Below the pieces are notes generated by a model. It ran no database searches, was not told the origin of the DNA, and worked only from the letters and a program-made list of their open reading frames with translations. From positions 124,001 through 188,000 of the forward strand of contig JAHPZA010000006.1 in NCBI GenBank assembly GCA_019058445.1: a DNA stretch of 64,000 nucleotides. The letters run 5' to 3'. How positions within the stretch are numbered: position 1 is the first letter of the stretch; the number at the start of each line of letters is the position of its first letter. This DNA comes from Promethearchaeota archaeon (GTDB lineage Archaea; Asgardarchaeota; Lokiarchaeia; Sigyniarchaeales; SOKP01). Of this stretch, positions 1-8,114 are shown one piece after another. The position numbers were made by a program, and so were the translations under genes.

Positions 1-530
1 TTAAAATTCGAGGCCTCAACTAAGTTAGTTGCATTGGTGTTTATATCTCCAGTATATAAAATCTTCTTATTATCCACTTCAATTAAAATTGAAACACTTC
101 CAGGAATATGTCCAGCGTTAAACATTGTTAAGAAAAAGTTGTCACTAATTCGTTTACGCTGTCTATTTTCAAGAAAATAGGAGTGTTTTATTAATTTATC
201 TAGTTCTCGATATCCAAAGGGATAATTGAAATCTGAGATTCGAATCATATCTTTAACAAGGACTTTAGTTACTGCTAGTGTAACTGGATTTGTTAAAAGT
301 GGTACGGATGAATTCTTATACAGATAAGGTAAAGCTCCGGAATGGTCGATATGACTATGAGTGAGAGCTATTGCTCTTAAGTTTTCCATATTAAATTCTT
401 GTGGAAGTCTAGTTTTCTCTTTAAATCGCACTCCATAATCTAAAATGCATTTATCCCCGGTTTTAGATTCTATCAAGATAGCCGATCGTCCAACCTCTCT
501 GCATCCACCTAAAAAAGTTATTTTTACCAT
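1..530 (-). CDS. Metallo-beta-lactamase (beta-CASP-type RNase-like) hydrolase, C-terminus truncated by window edge
   Basis: Manual translation from CAT at 528-530 gives MVKITFLGGCREVGRSAILIE...ALTHSHIDHSGALPYL...; HxHxDH metal motif and the GGxxEVGRSA N-terminus typical of archaeal beta-CASP nucleases; reading frame open to base 1. Not in the ORF track. Confidence 0.85.
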   Translation of the reverse strand, partial: MVKITFLGGCREVGRSAILIESKTGDKCILDYGVRFKEKTRLPQEFNMENLRAIALTHSHIDHSGALPYLYKNSSVPLLTNPVTLAVTKVLVKDMIRISDFNYPFGYRELDKLIKHSYFLENRQRKRISDNFFLTMFNAGHIPGSVSILIEVDNKKILYTGDINTNATNLVEASNF

Positions 531-715
531 TTGTTAATAACTCAACAAAAATAAAGAACCGTATATATGAGATAAATAAGGAAGAAATTTCAATATTTTC
601 AATTTTTATCACCTAAAAAACAATATTAAGGTCTGATTTATTTATTCATACAAATAATTATCTTACAATTTGAAAAAAAAAGAAAAATTAAAGGAGATTC
701 AAACAATAAGAGAGA

Positions 716-1465
716 TTATTTTATTTTTTTTATTACATTTGTCAATAAAGCAATAACATTATTAACATTTTTACCAAATATTTCTAATATCTCTTCCCAA
801 GTAACGGGAGCTTCATCTTCCTTCCAACAGTCATAATCAGTGGACATAGCTACTGCTGCGTATGGAATTCCAGCTTCGTTTGCTAAAATTGTCTCGGGCG
901 CAATGCTCATGTTTATCACATCAGCCCCCCATATCCTAAACATTTCAGACTCTGCTCTTGTGGAAAACCGTGGCCCTTCGATAGTAAGCACTGTCCCTTT
1001 TTCATGATATTTAAGATTAAGTTCTTTTGCAGTTTCAATAAGAATGTTTCTTAATTGTTCAGAATAGGGATAGGCCATAGCAGTATGTTTCGCATCTCCA
1101 GGGGGAAATTCATCAAAAAAGCTTACTTTCCTGAGTCTTGTGAAATCAATAAATTGGTCAAGTATAACGAAATCACCTCTTCCAATTTCTTCTCTTAAAC
1201 TACCACAAGCTGTCGTAGCTAAAATATGAGTACAGCCTTGATCTTTCAACGCTTGTATGTTAGCCCGAAAATTAACTTGTGTTGGAGGGATTGTATGCTC
1301 TCTTCCGTGTCTTGCTATAAGAACTACATCTTTCCCGTGAATTTTTCCCAATTTTAGAGGAGAAGTTGGTTTTCCAAATGAAGTCTCAACTTCAATATCT
1401 TTAACTTCTTGTAAAATGTCCGGATTGTCCAACCCTGAACCACCAATTATACCAATTTTAACCAT
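716..1465 (-). CDS. mtnP: S-methyl-5'-thioadenosine phosphorylase
   Basis: GIIGGSGLDNP, RHGREHTIPPTQVNFRANI, IEGPRFSTRAES, MSTDYDCWKE motifs of MTAP. The ORF track starts at 1477; an ATG at 1465 with upstream GGTGA looks likelier. Confidence 0.93.
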   Translation of the reverse strand: MVKIGIIGGSGLDNPDILQEVKDIEVETSFGKPTSPLKLGKIHGKDVVLIARHGREHTIPPTQVNFRANIQALKDQGCTHILATTACGSLREEIGRGDFVILDQFIDFTRLRKVSFFDEFPPGDAKHTAMAYPYSEQLRNILIETAKELNLKYHEKGTVLTIEGPRFSTRAESEMFRIWGADVINMSIAPETILANEAGIPYAAVAMSTDYDCWKEDEAPVTWEEILEIFGKNVNNVIALLTNVIKKIK

Positions 1466-1603
1466 AACATTCACCATTTAGAATTTTTGAATTATAATAT
1501 TAAAAATATTATAAATTATTTTTTTTAAAAAAGGATTCATATTTGTTTTATAGTAATTTTTTTTAAATTTTATAACCAATAAAAAATATTTAGTGAATTG
1601 AAC

Positions 1604-2467
1604 ATGAAATTAGAAGGAAATGCTGAGATTGGCATAATTGGAGGAACTGGATCAGATCTCGAATTAAAAAATACCGAAAATTTAAAAATTTATACCCCTT
1701 ATGGAGCTACTTCTGATTTTATAAAAGTGGGTGAATTTAACGGTAAAAAAGTTGCATTTCTTTCCAGACATGGTACTGGACACACAATACCACCCCATAA
1801 TTTGAATTTTCGAGCAAATATTTGGGCTATGAAAGAACTAGGAGTAAAATACATTATATCTCCATCTGCAGTAGGTTCACTTAAAAAAGAGCATAATAAA
1901 AGAAAATTTATTTTAGTAGATCAATATATTGATAGAACCAAAAAAAGATCGGAAACATTTTACGAAAAAGGACAAGTTTGTCATATTAACCAAGCGGATC
2001 CATACTGTGGATATTTGAGAAATCTATTGTACGAAAATGGAAAAAAAATGGGCAATTTAGAGATTCAAAATGGAGGCACATATGTATGTATTGAAGGGCC
2101 AAGGTTCTCCACAAGAGCAGAATCGAAAATGTTCAGATTATGGGGCGGTGATATTATAGGGATGACTACATTTCCAGAAGTTGTTCTTGCAGCCGAAAAA
2201 GAGATCTGTTATTGCTGTGTAGCAATGGTCACAGATCTTGATGTATGGGCTGCTGAATGCTCTAATTGTGGAATTGTAGAATATGGAGTGAATTGTCCCC
2301 AATGTGGAGGTAATCTACAAAAATTAGTTGTGACTATAGAAGAAGTATTAAAGACAATGGAAAGCAATGCATTAAATCTTAAAAAGCTCCTTGAAATGAG
2401 TATTCCACAGATTAATACTGAGAGAGATTGCTCCTGCCAACATTCATTAACTGGTGCAATTTTATAA
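1604..2467 (+). CDS. Second MTAP/PNP-family phosphorylase with an inserted zinc-ribbon-like CxxC...CxxC segment
   Basis: GIIGGTGSD, RHGTGHTIPPHNLNFRANI, IEGPRFSTRAES, MVTDLDVW; insert CSNCGIVEYGVNCPQCGG before VTIEEVLKTM. Start moved from TTG 1598 to ATG 1604. Confidence 0.88.
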   Translation: MKLEGNAEIGIIGGTGSDLELKNTENLKIYTPYGATSDFIKVGEFNGKKVAFLSRHGTGHTIPPHNLNFRANIWAMKELGVKYIISPSAVGSLKKEHNKRKFILVDQYIDRTKKRSETFYEKGQVCHINQADPYCGYLRNLLYENGKKMGNLEIQNGGTYVCIEGPRFSTRAESKMFRLWGGDIIGMTTFPEVVLAAEKEICYCCVAMVTDLDVWAAECSNCGIVEYGVNCPQCGGNLQKLVVTIEEVLKTMESNALNLKKLLEMSIPQINTERDCSCQHSLTGAIL

Positions 2468-2525
2468 CTTAAAAAAAAAGATTTTGATAATTTTTACTTA
2501 CCTTTTTTTGAGTTTTTATCTTGAT

Positions 2526-3053
2526 TTATTCTTCTACAGGAATTTCTACTAAAGAGAGGATTTCATAACCTTTTAACTGATCTCTTCCATGTAAACTTCC
2601 CGTAAGCTCAATGACAAAAGCAACTCCTTCAACCTTTCCGCCTGATTTTTCTACTAAATTACAAGCAGCTTTTGCAGTACCTCCAGTTGCCAATAAATCA
2701 TCAAAAACCAGTACTTTATCCCCTTCTTCAATCGCATCAATATGCATATGTATAGAGTCAGTACCGTATTCGAGTTGATAACTTTCACTTATAGTCTTAT
2801 ATGGTAATTTTCCTGGTTTTCTAATTAAAACAAAACCAGCACCTAACTCATATGCGATTACTCCTCCAAATACATATCCTCTGGCTTCTATTGCCACAAC
2901 TTTATTAATCCCCCGATTTTTAAAATGATCTATAATTCTATCACATGCTTCTTTAAATGGAGCATGAGCTTTACAAAGAGTAGTTATATCTTTAAATTGA
3001 ATCCCTTCTTTCGGCCAATCTGGTACATTTCTTATATGTTGTAACAAATCCAT
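2526..3053 (-). CDS. apt: Adenine phosphoribosyltransferase
   Basis: PRPP-binding motif VLVFDDLLATGGTAKAA and EARGYVFG, IRKPGKLPY motifs of APRT. Confidence 0.93.
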   Translation of the reverse strand: MDLLQHIRNVPDWPKEGIQFKDITTLCKAHAPFKEACDRIIDHFKNRGINKVVAIEARGYVFGGVIAYELGAGFVLIRKPGKLPYKTISESYQLEYGTDSIHMHIDAIEEGDKVLVFDDLLATGGTAKAACNLVEKSGGKVEGVAFVIELTGSLHGRDQLKGYEILSLVEIPVEE

Positions 3054-3371
3054 TCTGAAATCAACATTAAATTTAATTAGTTTTAATTTAAGTAAATTAA
3101 AAATTCTATTTAAAATCCAATTATCTCATATCTTAAAAAGACGAAAACTTAGAAATATTAAGCTTTATTATTATTCTTTTTTAATTTAAGAGTAATTCTG
3201 AGTTTTTAATTAATTATGAGGTTTACTACAGATTAATTAACTAAAATTGAAAAAAAAAAGAATAATTGATATCTTCATCTTAATTAATTACAAAAAATTA
3301 AATAAAAATTAAGTCATAAGAAATATATTAGAATTATTATTATTATAAATACTATTTAGAGTTATACTCCT

Positions 3372-4331
3372 ATGAAAATTCTACTATTTGGTCCTCAGAA
3401 TGCTGGTAAGACTAGTTTAATGCGAACTACTTGCTTAGGATATAATTTCATGAAAGTTGCGAATTTAAAACCAACTAAGGGTATATCCAGAGAAAATTTT
3501 ATTTTCCGCGGGATAATGGAATTGAATGTATGGGATGCTGGTGGTCAAGAACGATATTTAGAGAGATACTTTTCCGAATCGCAAAGAGAATTAATCTTTT
3601 CGGAAGTTACAACCGCAATTTTTATGGTTGATTCTTCAGTAGTAGATTCAAGAGGGAGAGAAATCTTTAATAAATTTCTGGAATATATATACGAGTTTAG
3701 TCCTCATCTGGAAAAAGTGTATGTATTACTAAATAAAATTGATTTACTAGAATCAAAAGAAGATGATGTTTTTAAATTATTATCCACTGATTTAGCTGAT
3801 AATATTAGATATAAAATCGCATTTACTCCGGTCTCTGTTAAGGAAGGTAGTGCCCAACATAGATTAATTGAAATCTTAGATTACGAAATTCAGAAATCAA
3901 CTCTTTCTATGCAGAGATTAGGGAGAATTAGATTTTTACTCGATCAATTAAAAATGAGCACGTTATCAGAATATCTTTTATTTAATCAACCAGATGGGCT
4001 ATTAATTTCGTCTACTTTTGGTAAATTTGAAAGCTTAAAACCATTAGAATTTATGAAATTCGAGATGGGAACCTTAGACTCAAATTTATATGTGATATAT
4101 CAGAAAATTATGGAATTATTAAATATGCAAAACCTATCTCCATTGGCACTATCCACTATAGTATTTGAATCCGATGTTTGCTTTGTTCTTGTTAAGGAGG
4201 TTAGTGAGAGTGCTGTTATTATGGCAGTTACTAAAAATAAGAAAATGGATGTCTTCTCCAGTGTAATTAATGCGTTGACTGGAGATAGTTTTAACGATTT
4301 AAAAGAATTTATGACTAAACCGCAATTCTAA
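3372..4331 (+). CDS. Small GTPase of Rag/Gtr (Ras-like) type with C-terminal ~130-aa extension (roadblock/longin-like candidate)
   Basis: P-loop GPQNAGKTS, Walker B/switch II WDAGGQERY, NKIDLL (NKxD); C-terminal region with the alpha/beta pattern DGLLISSTFGKFE... Confidence 0.82.
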   Translation: MKILLFGPQNAGKTSLMRTTCLGYNFMKVANLKPTKGISRENFIFRGIMELNVWDAGGQERYLERYFSESQRELIFSEVTTAIFMVDSSVVDSRGREIFNKFLEYIYEFSPHLEKVYVLLNKIDLLESKEDDVFKLLSTDLADNIRYKIAFTPVSVKEGSAQHRLIEILDYEIQKSTLSMQRLGRIRFLLDQLKMSTLSEYLLFNQPDGLLISSTFGKFESLKPLEFMKFEMGTLDSNLYVIYQKIMELLNMQNLSPLALSTIVFESDVCFVLVKEVSESAVIMAVTKNKKMDVFSSVINALTGDSFNDLKEFMTKPQF

Positions 4332-4423
4332 ATAGCATTAAATGGAATATTGAACTTAGTTCTAAAAAATTTAAAAATAAAAAATAGAATTTAAGAAAAT
4401 TTATTTTGCTTATACTTTTTCAA

Positions 4424-5263
4424 TTAGGCTTCTTTTTCATGTAATTTTCTTTTCGTTAGCAGGTGTTGTTTTGCGTGATGTGGTCTTCTTAAGACAGTAT
4501 CATTAGATTTTTCGATCTCCCTTGCTTGATCACACATTTTGGCTGCAGTAGACATCATCTCGTGAGCAGCAGCTAGTAAAGGCATGTATTCTTCTCTTTC
4601 TTTAAGTTGAAAACATGCTTTCCCTGTTACTTTAGACACTGAAGAAGCAAGCTCAAAAGCAGCTAACGCTTTCGCTTCCGCATATGGATTAGAAAATCCG
4701 GCAGCTTTAACTGCTTTTGTAGCATCTACAATAATTTTTGGCAAGGAAGGAGCTTTCCCCTCCAACATATCCATTATAACTTTGTTTAATTCTTCAGCTA
4801 TAACGCTAAGGGCTCCTGTTATGGCAAGTACTTTTAACAAATCAGAGTTAAACACACTCATTTCAATAGGATCTAAAAAAGGCCTTCTCGCACCAATCAT
4901 AGAATCACAATTTACTAAAATGTATCCCATCCCTTTTTCAGTAATTTCCTCCACTGCTTTCTTGGCTGGTGCATCAGAGATAATAATAGTAGGAATACTT
5001 CCAGCCATATCTCTTGCAGCTTTTGGTCCTTTAAGAGCTGCATTAGGAGATGACATTAAAATCAATTCAGGTTCCCATTTTAATAAATCTTTCATCGTTT
5101 CCGTACACATCTCTGGAGGATGCATCTTTGCTCCAGAAGTCACCTCGTATACATTAATTCTCGTAGCTTCAGCTCTTTCATCCATTAAAAACGCAAGTAA
5201 TAGAGAAGACCCAATTGTTCCATTTTTCAAAATTCCGATTTTTAATACTTTTCCTTCGCTCAT
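4424..5263 (-). CDS. mtd: F420-dependent methylenetetrahydromethanopterin dehydrogenase
   Basis: Collinear with methanogen Mtd: LLLAFLMDERA, SSPNAALKGPKAARDM, GYILVNCDSMIGARRPFLDPIEMSVFNSDLLKVLA, AAHEMMSTAAKMCDQAREIEKSNDTVLRRPH. Confidence 0.93.
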   Translation of the reverse strand: MSEGKVLKIGILKNGTIGSSLLLAFLMDERAEATRINVYEVTSGAKMHPPEMCTETMKDLLKWEPELILMSSPNAALKGPKAARDMAGSIPTIIISDAPAKKAVEEITEKGMGYILVNCDSMIGARRPFLDPIEMSVFNSDLLKVLAITGALSVIAEELNKVIMDMLEGKAPSLPKIIVDATKAVKAAGFSNPYAEAKALAAFELASSVSKVTGKACFQLKEREEYMPLLAAAHEMMSTAAKMCDQAREIEKSNDTVLRRPHHAKQHLLTKRKLHEKEA

Positions 5264-5420
5264 TTTTCATTACACTATTTTTAATTGATATTGAAGTTTT
5301 AAAATATAAATTTCTATTTCTTCTATTTAATTTTGCACTATTTTTATTTTTTTTTTAAAATTTTATATAAAATGAAATCTATTAAAAATAGTAATAATTG
5401 AAAATCTAAAAAAAAGTTGA

Positions 5421-6326
5421 ATGATGATGGAATTAAATGGAGTAGAAATTGAAGATACATATTGTGAAGCATTTGGAGGATTCTTTGCTCGAGTTTTAGT
5501 GACCGCTATCAATGAAAATTGGGCCAAAATTGCGGGTTTAATAGCCACGGGTTACGGAACTTCAACAATTCACTGTGATGCTGAAGCAGCAATCGATGTT
5601 ATGGTACCCGCTAACCAAACCCCTGATAATAGGCCAGGCGCTGCTTTAATGTTCTTCATTTCGGATAAAAAGAAAGTTGGCAACGTAGTAATGAACCGTT
5701 TAGGACAATGTGTTTTGACATGCCCCACGACCGCGTGTTTTGATGCTATGAAAGGATCACTGGATCCAGAAAAAATATTTGACATAAAGATCGGAGAAAA
5801 TTTAAGGTATTTCGGTGATGGTTTCGAAGAGAAGGATGGCAACATATGGAATATTCCAGTTATGGATGGGATTTTTAAATGCCAAGACATGATGAAAGTT
5901 GGTAAAGGTATTGCAGGAGGAAATTTCCTTATAATTGGAAAAGATCAAGCATCCACTTTAAAAGCTGCTGAAGCTTCAATAGATGCAATTAAGGATCTTG
6001 AAGATGCAATAGCCGCATTCCCAGGTGGTATTGCAAGATCTGGTTCAAAAGTAGGTTCTAAATATAGTTTCCTAGGTGCTTCAACAAACGACGCATACTG
6101 TCCAGCTTTGAGAGAAAAATCTGAGAATACAGCACTCAAAGAGGGGGATAACTGTGTATACGAAGTTATCTTAGATGGAGCCACTGAAGATGCATTAAAA
6201 ATGGCAATGAAATTAGGAGTTGAAGCTGCTGTTAAAGTTTCCGGCGTAAACCGGATTTCTGCAGGAAATTACGGAGGTAAGCTAGGAAAATTTCAATATC
6301 ACCTAAAAGATGTCTTAGGATTATAA
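5421..6326 (+). CDS. mch: Methenyltetrahydromethanopterin cyclohydrolase
   Basis: Full-length Mch-like protein (CPTTACFDAMKGSLDPEKIFDIKIGENLRYFGDG; SGVNRISAGNYGGKLGKFQYHLKD). Divergent from mtd. Confidence 0.9.
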   Translation: MMMELNGVEIEDTYCEAFGGFFARVLVTAINENWAKIAGLIATGYGTSTIHCDAEAAIDVMVPANQTPDNRPGAALMFFISDKKKVGNVVMNRLGQCVLTCPTTACFDAMKGSLDPEKIFDIKIGENLRYFGDGFEEKDGNIWNIPVMDGIFKCQDMMKVGKGIAGGNFLIIGKDQASTLKAAEASIDAIKDLEDAIAAFPGGIARSGSKVGSKYSFLGASTNDAYCPALREKSENTALKEGDNCVYEVILDGATEDALKMAMKLGVEAAVKVSGVNRISAGNYGGKLGKFQYHLKDVLGL

Positions 6327-6367
6327 ATTCGAAATTCAAAAAAAAAATAAAACAATTTTTTTCTTTA

Positions 6368-8095
6368 TTATAATTTTCTTTTTATTTTTCGCTTAGGAGC
6401 AGGTTTTTTAGGTTCTTCTTTCTCAGATACCTTTTCAATTTCTTTTTCAACGCGTTTTGGCTTAGCTGGAGTTGGTTTTTCTTCAGTGGGTTTTTTTGCG
6501 GGTTTTTTCTCCTTCTTAATAGGTATTTTCTCTTCTAAGGGTTTATATTTTGCATATTTTGATTTACCTGTATGATAACCCACTCCAATACCGACAATTA
6601 TTCCTATGATCGAACCGACTACTAACGTAATCCATGGTAAGATGTCTGAAATTAAATCAGGAACAACTGTTATTTGTTGGGGACCAGTATCAAAATCATC
6701 ATCGAGATCGGTGGTTTCACCATCCGTATCAGTAACAGAGACGTAAACAGTCCAAGTTCCAGAGCTTAAATCTTCTGTTCTAATGGTTAATTCAGAACCA
6801 CCATCTTCATATGCTACAGAAGCTTCATATTCATCCTTTTCGTCAGCCATTGGATCTTCCAAAATAAGTTCCACAGTAATATAGGAAATTCCCTCAACAT
6901 CACTCACATCAAAATCGAATTCCAAATCATCACCATAAGGAACCGAAATTCTTTCATCAGTATCAATATCATTAATCTCGTATCCATCTATATCTGGAGC
7001 ATTATTTTTTATTAATACTCCAGTATTTTGAACAGTCACCCCTCCATTGCCATCATCAGCAGTAAACTCAACATTATAATTTCCTTTAGGTCGGCTTCCA
7101 TCTATCGTAAAGTTCCCTTCAAAGACATTACCTTGGCTATTAAATAATTCGGGATTATCAATCGTAACTGTTTGACCATTTGTATCAGTTATTTTCATAT
7201 TAACTCCCTGCATATCACTTTCCTTATCACTAGCATTTAATGTCACAACACAAAATTCTTCTCTAAAAACTGAGCTTGGGCTAAATTTAATATTACTAAT
7301 TACCGGATCCGAATTCTTGATAAAAAATCCAAAATAATCTGCATGCCAAGTAGTCCAAAAATCTTCTGTCAAATTTACTGCAACATAATAATAGCTATTA
7401 ACACGGTCAAAACTCTCATCTATAGTGAAGTTAATTTGAAAGGGATTTTTCGTAAATTCTTGAATTATATGTTGTTGAGATGCAGTAGTGGCATTTACAA
7501 CTAGGATCTCCCAATCATAGTTATCAGATTCGTCAATTGCAATATCAGCAACTACTTCCTCATCTCTATAATATTCACTACTATTAAATCCAACCATGCT
7601 AGTAGATCTTATTGTAAAATTTGTATAGGTTGTTTGAGTATTTAAAAGGTAATTTGTAGAATTACGGATTTCAAAGCTTACTCTTTGTAATCCTAATGGA
7701 GCATTTCCCCTTGGAGTGTATGTATATGTAAAATTTTTATTAGTTCCTGGGATATATGACATGTTAAAAAGCGAATCCGAGTTGTTAGTAAAGTATATCC
7801 TCATATAGGTCTTATTTGCAGCTAAAAATCCAGATACATTAACGGTTATATTAATTGATTGAAATCCCCGACGAATTATTGTAGTATTTCTAAATATTGA
7901 GGAATAATTTAGAGTATTTACTCCATTTGCGGATTTTAACTTATCTTTTCGATCTAAAAATTCACTATCTTGACCAACATATCTAAAATTGTCACTATCC
8001 TTATTATTCTCTGCTGAGAGCAGAGCAATACCCAGAAAAGTATTGAATACCAGTAAAAAAAAGAGCACAATGCAAAATGTTTTTTTTTTATTCAT
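6368..8095 (-). CDS. Secreted/surface protein with Ig/PKD-like domains, C-terminal TM helix and Lys/Pro/Glu-rich cytoplasmic tail
   Basis: N-terminal hydrophobic signal FCIVLFFLLVFNTFLGIALL; beta-rich ectodomain; C-terminal TM ILPWITLVVGSIIGIIVGIGVGY then KPAKKPTEEKPTPAKPKRVEKEIEK... Confidence 0.7.
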   Translation of the reverse strand: MNKKKTFCIVLFFLLVFNTFLGIALLSAENNKDSDNFRYVGQDSEFLDRKDKLKSANGVNTLNYSSIFRNTTIIRRGFQSINITVNVSGFLAANKTYMRIYFTNNSDSLFNMSYIPGTNKNFTYTYTPRGNAPLGLQRVSFEIRNSTNYLLNTQTTYTNFTIRSTSMVGFNSSEYYRDEEVVADIAIDESDNYDWEILVVNATTASQQHIIQEFTKNPFQINFTIDESFDRVNSYYYVAVNLTEDFWTTWHADYFGFFIKNSDPVISNIKFSPSSVFREEFCVVTLNASDKESDMQGVNMKITDTNGQTVTIDNPELFNSQGNVFEGNFTIDGSRPKGNYNVEFTADDGNGGVTVQNTGVLIKNNAPDIDGYEINDIDTDERISVPYGDDLEFDFDVSDVEGISYITVELILEDPMADEKDEYEASVAYEDGGSELTIRTEDLSSGTWTVYVSVTDTDGETTDLDDDFDTGPQQITVVPDLISDILPWITLVVGSIIGIIVGIGVGYHTGKSKYAKYKPLEEKIPIKKEKKPAKKPTEEKPTPAKPKRVEKEIEKVSEKEEPKKPAPKRKIKRKL

Positions 8096-8114
8096 TAATT
8101 AATCTCCAAAATGC

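Noticed and set aside
4782-5288. Plus-strand 168-aa ORF antisense to mtd
   Set aside because: Lies on top of a clearly homologous mtd gene; no recognisable motifs; antisense shadow ORF.
5570-6184. Minus-strand ORFs inside mch
   Set aside because: Antisense shadows of a conserved coding gene.
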